From Sphingomonadaceae bacterium (lineage in GTDB: Bacteria > Pseudomonadota > Alphaproteobacteria > Sphingomonadales > Sphingomonadaceae): DNA of 64,000 nucleotides. Location: assembly GCA_947451145.1 (NCBI GenBank), contig CANFXW010000010.1, forward strand, positions 62,001 through 126,000, given 5' to 3'. Made by a program: the position numbers and the translations under genes. Positions 1-9,283 of this stretch are shown piece after piece. The notes beneath the pieces were generated by a model, which saw nothing but the letters and a program-made list of their open reading frames with translations, searched no databases and was not told where the DNA came from. The stretch's first letter is position 1. The number at the start of each line of letters is the position of its first letter.

Positions 1-203
1 CGCGGCAGGGGAGCTATGATGCGGCTGGCATCGAGCGGATCGGGGAAGTTCGTCGCTGCGGCAAGCTGGGGCGCGAGGGCATCCCAGTCCTCCAGCGCCT
101 CCTGCAGGGTCTTGACCGGGGCAGCAGTGCAGGCCTTGCCATCAGGCGAAACGACAACCAACTGGCCGTCTTTTGTGCCGTCATTCAGTGTCGCAAGGCG
201 CAT
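1..203 (-). CDS. Fumarylacetoacetate hydrolase (FAH) family protein, N-terminal part (truncated by window edge)
   Basis: Reverse-strand translation from CAT at 201-203: MRLATLNDGTKDGQLVVVSPDGKACTAAPVKTLQEALEDWDALAPQLAAATNFPDPLDASRIIAPLP..., typical FAH-family N terminus. Not in the supplied ORF track. Confidence 0.75.
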   Translation of the reverse strand, partial: MRLATLNDGTKDGQLVVVSPDGKACTAAPVKTLQEALEDWDALAPQLAAATNFPDPLDASRIIAPLP

Positions 204-365
204 GCAATATTCTCCCGAGGATCCAATCTGACCATTCGATAATCAGAGCAGCGAAACACGACAAAGGCATTCGGTCGATAGGCTTCCATTGATACTATGC
301 GATGGTTCGCCGTGCAGGCATGTTGCAATGGGCAGGCCAGATCAATCAATCCTATGGGGAGTATC

Positions 366-1697
366 ATGGCCCAGTGGCTGAAGCGCGGCGCGACCGCGGA
401 AGCGAAGGCGGACGCGGACCGCAAGGTGCGGGACATTGTCGAGGCGAGCCTTGCCGACATCGAGAGCCGCGGCGATGCTGCAGTGCGCGATATGTCGATC
501 AGGTTCGACGGCTGGGACCGCGCCGATTACCGCCTGTCGCAGGCCGAGATCGATGCCTGCGTGAACAGCCTGACACCGCAGGAGCGCAAGGACATCGAGT
601 TCGCCCAGACGCAGGTGCGCAATTTTGCGCAGATCCAGCGTAACTCCATGCTCGACGTAGAGGTGGAAACTATGCCCGGCGTCGTGCTCGGCCACAAGAA
701 CGTGCCGATCAATGCGGCGGGTTGCTATGTGCCCGGCGGCAAGTACCCGCTGCTCGCTTCGGCCCATATGAGCGTGATCACTGCCAAGGTGGCTGGCGTT
801 GCCCGCGTCATCACCTGCGCTCCGCCGTTCCAGGGCACTGTCGCGCGCCACATCGTTGCGGCGCAGGCCATGGCGGGTGCCGACGCGATCTATGCGCTGG
901 GCGGCATTCAGGCGGTAGGCGCGATGGCGCTGGGGACCGAGACGATCGATCCGGTCGATATCCTCGTCGGCCCGGGCAACGCCTTCGTCGCCGAGGCCAA
1001 GCGCCAGCTCTATGGCCGTGTCGGCATCGATCTGTTCGCCGGTCCGACCGAGACGCTAATCATAGCCGACGAGATCGGCTGCGATGCCGAACTCGCGGCT
1101 ACCGACATTCTCGGACAGGTCGAGCACGGCCCGGACAGCCCCGGCGTGCTGCTGACCAACAGCGAAAAGCTCGCCCGAGAGACCATGGCCGAGATCAAGC
1201 GCCTGCTGCAGATCCTCCCCACCGCCGACCATGCCCGCAAGGCGTGGGAGACCTTCGGTGAGGTGATCGTGGCGGACAGCTATGAGGAAATGGTCCAGAT
1301 CGCCGACCAGATCGCCAGCGAACACGTGCAGGTGATGACTGCCGATCCCGATTACTTCCTCGACAACATGACCAACTACGGCGCGCTGTTCCTGGGGCCA
1401 CGCACCAATGTCTCCTTTGGCGACAAGGTGATCGGCACCAACCACACCCTGCCGACCAAGAAGGCGGCGCGCTATACCGGCGGGCTGTGGGTCGGCAAGT
1501 TCCTCAAGACCTGCACCTATCAGAAGGTGCTGACCGACGAGGCATCGGCGCTGGTCGGTGAATACTGTTCACGGCTTTGCGCGCTTGAGGGCTTTGCCGG
1601 ACACGGCGAACAGGCCAATGTCCGCGTGCGTCGTTACGGCGGCCGGAATGTGCCCTATGCCGGACAGGCGGAACCGAGCGAGTTGACCAGAGCATGA
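366..1697 (+). CDS. Histidinol dehydrogenase family protein (HisD-like, probably a catabolic alcohol dehydrogenase)
   Basis: Inside ORF 297..1697; motifs [57 protein letters not shown]. Start chosen at ATG 366. Not in a his operon. Confidence 0.85.
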   Translation: MAQWLKRGATAEAKADADRKVRDIVEASLADIESRGDAAVRDMSIRFDGWDRADYRLSQAEIDACVNSLTPQERKDIEFAQTQVRNFAQIQRNSMLDVEVETMPGVVLGHKNVPINAAGCYVPGGKYPLLASAHMSVITAKVAGVARVITCAPPFQGTVARHIVAAQAMAGADAIYALGGIQAVGAMALGTETIDPVDILVGPGNAFVAEAKRQLYGRVGIDLFAGPTETLIIADEIGCDAELAATDILGQVEHGPDSPGVLLTNSEKLARETMAEIKRLLQILPTADHARKAWETFGEVIVADSYEEMVQIADQIASEHVQVMTADPDYFLDNMTNYGALFLGPRTNVSFGDKVIGTNHTLPTKKAARYTGGLWVGKFLKTCTYQKVLTDEASALVGEYCSRLCALEGFAGHGEQANVRVRRYGGRNVPYAGQAEPSELTRA

Positions 1698-1725
1698 CCC
1701 TTCGACAGGCTCAGGGAGAGCGGAA

Positions 1726-2487
1726 ATGACTGAGCCCCTGCCCCAGACCCCCAGCTTCCGCCTCGATGGCCGCCGCGCCGTGGTGACCGGGGCCGGGCGC
1801 GGGATCGGGCTGGCCGCTGCGGCTGCGTTGGCTGACGCCGGAGCTGAGGTGACACTGGTCGCCCGTTCAACTGGAGAGATTGCCGAAGCTGCCGAACGGA
1901 TCGGCAAAGGCGCGATTGCCGCGACGCTCGACGTATCCGACCTCGCCGCCGTTCGCGCCTTTTTCGAGGAGCGCCCTGCCTTCCACGTGCTCGTCAACAA
2001 TGCCGGAACCAACAAACCCAAGCCGATGTGGGAAAGCTCAGAAGACGATTTTGACACCGTGATCGGGCTTAACCTCAAGTCGGCATTCTTTGTAGCGCAG
2101 GCCTGTGTGCGCCAGATGCTGGCCGAGAACGCAAAGGGCAGTCTGATCCACATGTCGAGCCAGATGGGCCACATCGGCGGGCCGACCCGCGCGCTCTATT
2201 GCGCTAGCAAATGGGGCGTCGAGGGGATGAACAAGGCCATGGCGCTCGACCTCGCCCCGCACGGCATCCGCTCGAACACGATCGCGCCCACCTTTATCGA
2301 AACCCCGATGACCCGCCCTTTCATGGAAGATCCTGTGGCGCGGGCAAATATTGTCGGCAAGATCAAGCTGGGGCGGCTCGGCACGGTCGAGGACATCATG
2401 GGCGCGGTGGTCTACCTCGCGTCAGACGCCAGTTCTCTGGTTACCGGCACGAGCCTGCTCGTCGACGGCGGTTGGACAGCGGAGTAA
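1726..2487 (+). CDS. SDR family oxidoreductase
   Basis: TGAGRGIG Rossmann motif, NNAG, YCASKWGVEGM active site, C-terminal DGGWTAE. Confidence 0.9.
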   Translation: MTEPLPQTPSFRLDGRRAVVTGAGRGIGLAAAAALADAGAEVTLVARSTGEIAEAAERIGKGAIAATLDVSDLAAVRAFFEERPAFHVLVNNAGTNKPKPMWESSEDDFDTVIGLNLKSAFFVAQACVRQMLAENAKGSLIHMSSQMGHIGGPTRALYCASKWGVEGMNKAMALDLAPHGIRSNTIAPTFIETPMTRPFMEDPVARANIVGKIKLGRLGTVEDIMGAVVYLASDASSLVTGTSLLVDGGWTAE

Positions 2488-2491
2488 AACA

Positions 2492-3514
2492 ATGGCCCGG
2501 TTTCTTCGAAATTGCTGGTATATGGCCGCCTGGAGCCACGAAGTTGGAGAAGCTTCCTTGCGGCGGCGGCTCTTGGGCGATCCGATTGCGCTGTACCGCA
2601 GGTCTGATGGCACAGTAGCCGCGCTTGTCGACCGCTGCCCCCACCGCTTCGCCCCGCTTTCGATGGGCACGCGGGATGGCGATAACCTTGTCTGCCCCTA
2701 TCACGGGCTCACTTTCGATCCGCAAGGCGCCTGTGTGCACAATCCCTATTCGGATCAACTGCCCAAAGGCGCATCGATCCGCTCTTTCCCGACAGTCGAA
2801 CGCGACAGCATTGTCTGGTTCTGGGCCGGGGATGAAGCGAAGGCTGACACCGCGCTGATCCCGGACTTCTCGATGCTGATGATATCCGGACACGGCGCGC
2901 CACTCTCCGGCTACATGGCCATGGCCGCGCCTTATGAGATGGGTATCGACAATCTGCTCGACCTCTCGCACATCGAATTCGTCCATAAGGGCAGCTTTGC
3001 CGGTATGGGCGTGATCTTCGCCGGTGAACATAGCCTGCGCCAAGAGGGCAATCGCCTGCATTCAAACTGGTGGATGACCGACGTTGCAGCACCACCGCAC
3101 ACCTTTGGCATCTATAACCCGCAAATGCGCTGCGATCACTGGCTCGACATGCGCTGGGATGCCCCCGCAGCGATGTACCTGCAAGTCGGTGCCTGCCCGC
3201 ACGGCGAGTCGCGCGATGGCGGGCCATTGGCCCATCAGGCCCATATCCTGACGCCGGAGAGCGAGAACTCGACCCACTACTTCTGGGCAACGACGCGCGG
3301 CTTCCCGCCCACCGAGGAAAGCGACGCCATGCTCAATGGCCTGTTCTCACAAGCCTTTGATGATGAGGATAAGCCGATCATAGAGGCGACTTTCCGCAAC
3401 ATGGACGGGCAGGATTTCTGGGACCTCAAGCCTGCTTACCTTGGCATTGATGCCGGCGGCACAACGGCGCGGCGGATACTTGAAAAGCTGATCGCCTCTG
3501 AAACGGCAGGCTGA
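2492..3514 (+). CDS. Rieske [2Fe-2S] aromatic oxygenase, VanA/O-demethylase-like alpha subunit
   Basis: Rieske motif CPHRFAPLSMG...CPYHGLTFD; NLLDLSHIEFVH iron-site region. Start at ATG 2492 rather than ORF start 2351, which overlaps the SDR. Confidence 0.87.
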   Translation: MARFLRNCWYMAAWSHEVGEASLRRRLLGDPIALYRRSDGTVAALVDRCPHRFAPLSMGTRDGDNLVCPYHGLTFDPQGACVHNPYSDQLPKGASIRSFPTVERDSIVWFWAGDEAKADTALIPDFSMLMISGHGAPLSGYMAMAAPYEMGIDNLLDLSHIEFVHKGSFAGMGVIFAGEHSLRQEGNRLHSNWWMTDVAAPPHTFGIYNPQMRCDHWLDMRWDAPAAMYLQVGACPHGESRDGGPLAHQAHILTPESENSTHYFWATTRGFPPTEESDAMLNGLFSQAFDDEDKPIIEATFRNMDGQDFWDLKPAYLGIDAGGTTARRILEKLIASETAG

Positions 3515-3921
3515 TGCCAGAATTTTCATTCCACCACGGGGGAGTCTCGGTTCCAGACCTTGCTGCGGCGATTGACTGGTATGGCCGCGTGCTCGGCTTT
3601 GTGCTGGAGAGAGAGTTCACCATCCCCCCGGCTCGCGTCAAGGCGGCGATGGTTCGCAAGGGGCCGCTGCGCTTCGAGCTATTCGAACCTGAGGATGGCG
3701 CACCCCTGCCCGAAGGCCGCAGCCATCCGCCCAGCGACATCCGCACCCACGGCAACAAACATGTCGCCTTCCGCATTGCCAGCCTCGATGCTTTCATCGC
3801 CGAGATGCAGGAAAAGGGCGTGGACGTGCCGTTCGTTGTGCGCGAAGAGTTTGGCAGCGGCTGTTTCATTCGGGACTGCGCGGGCAATCTGATCGAATTT
3901 GTCGAGGAGCCAGCAGACTGA
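3514..3921 (+). CDS. VOC family (glyoxalase/bleomycin-resistance fold) protein
   Basis: FHHGGVSVPDLAAAIDWYGRVLGFVLERE ... GNLIEFVEE. Confidence 0.85.
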   Translation: MPEFSFHHGGVSVPDLAAAIDWYGRVLGFVLEREFTIPPARVKAAMVRKGPLRFELFEPEDGAPLPEGRSHPPSDIRTHGNKHVAFRIASLDAFIAEMQEKGVDVPFVVREEFGSGCFIRDCAGNLIEFVEEPAD

Positions 3922-4562
3922 TGTTTGACGATCCGAAAAGCGCTGAGATTGCCGCCCGTTATGAGGCCCGCGCCGCCTCCGACGCCGCCCTGATGCGCGA
4001 ACTCGGCCCTGCCGGCTTCGCGCGCCGCGACGAGTTTCTGCTGCCGGTGGGTGAGGATGTCGGTCGCTTTCTCCACGCCCTGATCCTCGCCCGCCGTCCG
4101 GCGCGCATTCTGGAGCTGGGCACCAGCTATGGCTATTCAACGCTCTACCTCGCCGATGCGGCGCGCGCAGTCGGAGCGCAGGTCGTCACCATGGAACTGG
4201 CCGACTACAAGCAGGCCCACGCCCGCGAACAGCTGGCCGAGGCAGGCCTTGCCGATGTGGTCGACTTCCGTCTGGGCGACGCCGTGGCCATGCTCGCCGC
4301 CGATCCCGGGCCGTGGGACTTTGTGCTGCTCGACATCTGGAAGGAGCTCTACCTTCCTTGCTTCGATGCCTTCTACCCGAAGCTGTCCGAAGAGGCGGTG
4401 ATCGCCTCCGACAATATGATCGAACCCGCTATGGCCCGCCCCGAAGTGCGGCTCTATCGCGAGGCGGTTCGCGCCAAGGCCGATATGCAAACCGCGCTGC
4501 TCCCTATCGGCAGCGGGATCGAGATTTCGGTTAAATGGTCAGCCGGTAACGCAAAGCTTTAG
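3921..4562 (+). CDS. Class I SAM-dependent O-methyltransferase (methyltransf_3-like)
   Basis: ILELGTSYGYSTLYLADAARAVGAQVVTMEL, PWDFVLLDIWKELYLPCFDAFYPKL. Confidence 0.85.
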   Translation: MFDDPKSAEIAARYEARAASDAALMRELGPAGFARRDEFLLPVGEDVGRFLHALILARRPARILELGTSYGYSTLYLADAARAVGAQVVTMELADYKQAHAREQLAEAGLADVVDFRLGDAVAMLAADPGPWDFVLLDIWKELYLPCFDAFYPKLSEEAVIASDNMIEPAMARPEVRLYREAVRAKADMQTALLPIGSGIEISVKWSAGNAKL

Positions 4563-4570
4563 AGCAGCGC

Positions 4571-5641
4571 CTAGATCGCGTGCTCGTCCGCCTCGGTGAT
4601 TTCCGCCAGCTTTCCGCTTACCGGCTGCTTGCCCGGCACTGACTTGCGATAAGGCTCGAAGCTCCCCCGATCCTGATCAAAGGTCATGTCCCACGGAATA
4701 TCGTCGCCCCTGAAAATGGGCGGAGCATTGTTTGACCATAGCAGCGAGCCAAAACGAAAATCCCAGGCGCGGGGGATCCAGTTGTCGTCGAGATAGTCGG
4801 TGTCGGCGTGGTACTCCGCTTCACCGGAATGCCCGGGAATCTCGCAGTAGTAGTAGATCGCGCTCGAAATGCGGTGGCGCGAAATGCCGCCACTGGTGTT
4901 CATCGTCGTGTTCTTCCAGCCCTTCGCTTCCATAATGTTCGCCCCGAGCATGACCTCGTCGATATCGTCGCATCCAAAGGCGATGTGCATGAATTTGAAG
5001 TGATCGGGCGCAATCGGCAGGTCGCAATTCACCCAGAAGATCGAGTGGTGCTCAAAGGTGCCATCGGCGCGAGCGAAGACGCCCGTGCCCTTGGAATGGT
5101 CGGTGTAGCGGAAGCCCAAGTGGCGTTCGTAGAATTCGAAAGAGCCGACATAGTCGGGGCTGAAGAACACCACATGATTGATCGTCTTGGGGATCGCCCG
5201 CGCGCGCCAGATGCGGTGCTGGTTGAAACGCGGAAAGCTTCCGGGGGTGTTGACCGGGCTAGCCTCGGCGACGACGGCGCGCTTGTCCCAGACGCGCAGC
5301 GCAATCGGCTGGCCATCGGGGCAGACCGCATGGACCGTGCCATCAGCATCGCGAGTGACCGCGACTTCGCTTGCCAGACTGTCGGCAATCCGATCAAGGT
5401 TCTCTGCCGTATCGACGCCCCACACAGTCTCCTTGATCCCGTCGCCAGCATAGGGATCGGGCGAAGGCAGGCGCGCATCGCCATGCCGCAACAAGATCAA
5501 CCGGCTGCCCGAAGCCAGATGGAACACCGCTTCCGCCTCTGAGACAGATTCAACCGGCAGGCCGAAATCAGTCCAGAAGCGGGTGTGTTCCGCAAGATCG
5601 GAAACCCCGAAAACGACGCTTTCAACGCCCAGAATAGACAT
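4571..5641 (-). CDS. Type I extradiol dioxygenase-like VOC protein (two-domain)
   Basis: Candidate 2-His-1-Glu ligands in INHVVFFSPD, FKFMHIAFGCDDID, GEAEYHADTDY; paralogous to 6872..7894. Confidence 0.82.
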   Translation of the reverse strand: MSILGVESVVFGVSDLAEHTRFWTDFGLPVESVSEAEAVFHLASGSRLILLRHGDARLPSPDPYAGDGIKETVWGVDTAENLDRIADSLASEVAVTRDADGTVHAVCPDGQPIALRVWDKRAVVAEASPVNTPGSFPRFNQHRIWRARAIPKTINHVVFFSPDYVGSFEFYERHLGFRYTDHSKGTGVFARADGTFEHHSIFWVNCDLPIAPDHFKFMHIAFGCDDIDEVMLGANIMEAKGWKNTTMNTSGGISRHRISSAIYYYCEIPGHSGEAEYHADTDYLDDNWIPRAWDFRFGSLLWSNNAPPIFRGDDIPWDMTFDQDRGSFEPYRKSVPGKQPVSGKLAEITEADEHAI

Positions 5642-5736
5642 GCAAATTCCTCATCAAAGCCATGCCCTTATGGACACGAGCATTGTTGAGGAGAAATGCA
5701 AAGTATCGGATCGAACCTAGCCAGCGTTTCGATTGA

Positions 5737-6855
5737 TCAAACTGGTTCGGCCAGTTTCTTGCGGATGCGATCGGTCAGCTCAACGGGGTCACCAGCGCTC
5801 TCGGGGTGCATTTCCCACTCGCCGAGCTGGATCGAGCTGGTGCCGACCAGTTTGGCGCGTTCAAAGCGGCGGTCCATGAAGGCTCGCAGGGCTTGCGGCA
5901 CTTCGCGGTTGGCGAGTTCCTCGGCGAGCACGACGGCGTCTTCCACCGCCATAGCCGCACCCTGCCCCAGATGCGGCGTGGCGCTGTGCGCGGAATCGCC
6001 GATCAGCACGATGCGGCCCTGATACCAGGGATCGGGCATGATGCAGGCCTCAAGCGGACGATAGACCACCAGCGCCGGATCGGTGACCGCCTTGGCCGCC
6101 TCGCCCAGAATGCCGCCGAAACCTTCAAGCCGCTTCTGCATTTCGACGGCGAGCGTTTCGGGTGCGAACTTGGGATTGCCGGGTTCCTCGAACACCGCGA
6201 AGATGTACATCTCCTCTTCTGAGAGCGGGCAATAACCGGCCTTGCCGCCCGCCTTGCCGATGTAGAGATCGGACCATTCCAGATCCTTGGGCCGCGGCAC
6301 GTTATAGCGCCACACACCCTGTCCGGTGAACTTTGGCGTGGCTTCCGGCCACAATACCTTGCGCACTGCCGAATAGTTTCCGTCGCAGCCGATCAGCAGG
6401 TCATAGGTGCCGTTCGTACCATCGGTAAAATCAACCGAAACGGCCTCACCGCTGTCCTCAAAACACTGGAATGTGACGCCAAGCCGCACCGGGATGCCGA
6501 GTTCTTTGACCTTAGTGGTCAACACCTCGTGCAAAGCCGGACGGGTGAGGCCGAGGTCGGCGGCGAGGCCATCGGCAGCTGGATCGCCAGGTAGTTCGGC
6601 GATCAGATCGCCTGCCAGGTTCATGAAACGTACGCCCTTGTAAGGGTATCCCGCCTTCTCGGCTGCCTTGCCCAGCCCCAGAACCTCGAGCGCGCGGATG
6701 AAATTGGCCTGCACGATGATGCCGACATGATAGACCTTCCAGTCCTTGTCGCGCTCGACAACTTCCACGCTAATGCCGCGCTGTTGCAGCCCTATTGCCA
6801 CGGCGAGGCCAGCTACGCCGCCGCCAACCACGAGTACTTTTTGTGCCTTGCTCAT
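5737..6855 (-). CDS. FAD-dependent aromatic monooxygenase
   Basis: GGGVAGLAVAIGLQQRGISVEVVE, LIGCDGNYSAVR, GRIVLIGDSAHSATPHLGQGAAMAVEDAVVLAEEL. Confidence 0.9.
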   Translation of the reverse strand: MSKAQKVLVVGGGVAGLAVAIGLQQRGISVEVVERDKDWKVYHVGIIVQANFIRALEVLGLGKAAEKAGYPYKGVRFMNLAGDLIAELPGDPAADGLAADLGLTRPALHEVLTTKVKELGIPVRLGVTFQCFEDSGEAVSVDFTDGTNGTYDLLIGCDGNYSAVRKVLWPEATPKFTGQGVWRYNVPRPKDLEWSDLYIGKAGGKAGYCPLSEEEMYIFAVFEEPGNPKFAPETLAVEMQKRLEGFGGILGEAAKAVTDPALVVYRPLEACIMPDPWYQGRIVLIGDSAHSATPHLGQGAAMAVEDAVVLAEELANREVPQALRAFMDRRFERAKLVGTSSIQLGEWEMHPESAGDPVELTDRIRKKLAEPV

Positions 6856-6871
6856 TTGGCTTATCCCTCTT

Positions 6872-7894
6872 TTATGCGGCCGCTTCGGCGATCGGGGCCG
6901 CGTCTGCTGGGTGATAGTGAAGCTGGTCTGGGCGGGCGAAGACCACGTCCCAATTGGGCTCGCCGCGCATGAAATCGGGCAGGTTGGTCATGTAGATTGC
7001 CGTACCGAAGGCACCGTCCCAGATGCGCGGCTTCCAGCCGTCGTCGACGCAATCGCTGTCCGCGCCATATTCGGCGTCGCCACCCGCCGGACAGGGAACG
7101 TAGAAGAATGCCGCCGAAGTCAGCCGGTGGCGGCCAAAGCCCCAGTTCCAGTCGCCGTATTTGTAACCGCGCCGGTCAAGGTAGTTCTTTGCCACCATCA
7201 GCTCGTCGATGTCTTCTACTTCCCAGTTGGCGTGGTGGAATTTCAGCGTGCCATTGAAGCCGGGCATCGGCGCGTGGGCATTGGCGAGGAACACGTTGTG
7301 GTGCTCGTAACAGCCATCGGCGCGCATATAGACGCCGAAGCCCTTCTGCATGTCGGTGATCCGGAAGCCGAGCTTGTCACGGTAGAATTCCAGCGCCTCC
7401 TGCACATCGGGGAAGGTCCAGACGCAGTGGTGGGTGCGCTTGGGCAGCGCGCGATCAATCCACTTGCGCGGCTGGTTGAGCCGCTCGATCCGGCCAATGG
7501 TGTTTTGCGGGGTGGGCGCGCCGAAAACCGTGCGGGGCTGCCAGACCTGCAGGCCTATGGCCTGTCCGAAAGGGGTGACGAAGTGGACCACGCCCTCCTC
7601 GTCAGTGGTCAGGGCGATGTCAGGCTCGAGCTTCGCCTTAATGCGGCGCATGCCTTCATCATTGTCCACCGCCCAGACGCATTCGAACACACCGATCCCG
7701 GTCTGCGCGGTGTCCTTGGGCAGGCGCGGATGGCCGCGCTGGAGGAACAGCGCCTGCGATCCGTCCGCTACTTCGAACAGCGCTTCCTCTGCCTTTTGCT
7801 CGATCAGCGTGAGGCCGAACTCCGTGAAGAAGCGCACGCAGGCCGCGACATCCTCAACCAGCCAAGTGAGCCGCCTGATACCGATAATTGCCAT
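6872..7894 (-). CDS. Type I extradiol dioxygenase-like VOC protein (two-domain)
   Basis: THHCVWTFPDVQEALEFYRDKLGFRITD, LKFHHANWEVEDID, GGDAEYGADSDCVDD; paralogue of 4571..5641. Confidence 0.82.
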   Translation of the reverse strand: MAIIGIRRLTWLVEDVAACVRFFTEFGLTLIEQKAEEALFEVADGSQALFLQRGHPRLPKDTAQTGIGVFECVWAVDNDEGMRRIKAKLEPDIALTTDEEGVVHFVTPFGQAIGLQVWQPRTVFGAPTPQNTIGRIERLNQPRKWIDRALPKRTHHCVWTFPDVQEALEFYRDKLGFRITDMQKGFGVYMRADGCYEHHNVFLANAHAPMPGFNGTLKFHHANWEVEDIDELMVAKNYLDRRGYKYGDWNWGFGRHRLTSAAFFYVPCPAGGDAEYGADSDCVDDGWKPRIWDGAFGTAIYMTNLPDFMRGEPNWDVVFARPDQLHYHPADAAPIAEAAA

Positions 7895-8014
7895 AGTGGA
7901 TACTCCCGCTGGTACGCGGAGAACTTTGGGATGGCAGGTCGGCCTGGATGTTGATCTGGCTCAAAAGAAAGGCATGCATTGTTCCGAACCCAAGGCATCC
8001 AGAAAATCGAAGCG

Positions 8015-8338
8015 TCAGGCATCCTGCCAAGCGAACACCAATTCGCCTTCGCGGAAGGCAAAGCGGTTGAGGTGTCTTTCAACAGCGCCCTTAAGTCCCT
8101 CAAGCTGGCCCGGCGAAGTCGCTTCGATCCGGCAGGTCAGGGTGTCGGCCGCGGCCTCCATCGTGAAAAGGCCATCGCCCGGCCAGTCGGCACCGCGCGC
8201 ATTGCGCGGGAACACGACCTTGCCCTGGGCGGCATCGAAGTCGACGGCCATGTTGTGGCTCCAATGCTTGCAAAGCTGCTGGAGGTAACGGCTGGCGCTG
8301 GCTGTGGGCACCTGCGCGACTGAACGGTTCATATTCAC
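8015..8338 (-). CDS. DUF2218 domain-containing protein
   Basis: ASRYLQQLCKHWSHNMAVDFDAAQGKVVFP...LEGLKGAVERHLNRFAFREGELVFAW, typical of DUF2218; overlaps the PadR stop region. Confidence 0.75.
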   Translation of the reverse strand: MNMNRSVAQVPTASASRYLQQLCKHWSHNMAVDFDAAQGKVVFPRNARGADWPGDGLFTMEAAADTLTCRIEATSPGQLEGLKGAVERHLNRFAFREGELVFAWQDA

Positions 8339-9018
8339 AGTCTTTCGATTTTTTGCGCGACTTCATCAAGCAGTGCAGCGATGGAAAAAGCAGCATCTTC
8401 ATCTGCGGTGCCTTTCGACAAACGCTGCATTGTTGCCGTGCGCAGGTTCATCATGGCTCGGCGAACCGGGGCCGAATGATTCCGCCCGGCTTCCTCCGCT
8501 ATTGTCGATAGCCTCGCGAATGCAGCATCCGCCCTGGCGCGGTTGGCATCGAGTTCGGCCTTGCCGGCATCGCTCAGGGAGAAGCTGCGCGTGCGGCCTT
8601 CGCCCGGCACTTCATCCACTAGCCCCATGTCCTGAAGCAGGGTGAGCAGGGGGTAAAGTACGCCCGGACTGGGACTATAGGCCTCGCTGCTCTTTTCGGC
8701 GAAAGCGCGGATCAGCTGGTAGCCATGGTGCGGCCCGCTTTCGAGCAGGGCGAGCACCATCAGTCGCAGTTCATCACCGGCAAATCGCTTGCCCCGGCGG
8801 CCGCCCCTGCCTCCGCCGAAGCCGCCAAAGCCGCCACCAGCTCCATCGCCAAAACCTTCGCTGCCGAAACGGCCACCAAAGGGGCCGCGGCCAGCGAAAA
8901 AAAAGGGCCATCCCGGCCCGCGACCGCTCTTGCGACCGCCGATGCGTTCGTTGCATCCATGCATGTGTCTGTCTCCTTCACTATGCGTTGAGCAGGAGAT
9001 AGCGCATTTCCAGATCAT
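8335..9018 (-). CDS. PadR family transcriptional regulator with Gly-rich N terminus
   Basis: LMVLALLESGPHHGYQLIRAFAEKSSEAYSPSPGVLYPLLTLLQDMGLVDE is the PadR winged helix. Confidence 0.88.
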   Translation of the reverse strand: MIWKCAISCSTHSEGDRHMHGCNERIGGRKSGRGPGWPFFFAGRGPFGGRFGSEGFGDGAGGGFGGFGGGRGGRRGKRFAGDELRLMVLALLESGPHHGYQLIRAFAEKSSEAYSPSPGVLYPLLTLLQDMGLVDEVPGEGRTRSFSLSDAGKAELDANRARADAAFARLSTIAEEAGRNHSAPVRRAMMNLRTATMQRLSKGTADEDAAFSIAALLDEVAQKIERL

Positions 9019-9046
9019 TTCAAGATATATCTTGTAATGATCTAAA

Positions 9047-9283
9047 TTACGTTTTTCGGAACAGCAAAGTCAGCAGGAACAGGAAGGTGCGGAAGTCGAT
9101 CAATTTGAGCGCTGCGCGTGCTTCAGCCGGAGTGAGCTTGGCAACCATCGGCATGGCGCCGAATATCTTGCCGCGGATCACCAGCTCGCCATTCTCGCCG
9201 GCGATCTTGCGGATCGCCATCAGTTCCTTGTTATTGGCATCGACGATGGTCGCTACCGGCACTTTGTTCTTGGGCTTCATCAC
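9047..9283 (-). CDS. Small conserved hypothetical protein (78 aa)
   Basis: ORF overlaps the downstream oxidoreductase start (9280..), suggesting translational coupling; no named domain recognised. Confidence 0.5.
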   Translation of the reverse strand: MMKPKNKVPVATIVDANNKELMAIRKIAGENGELVIRGKIFGAMPMVAKLTPAEARAALKLIDFRTFLFLLTLLFRKT

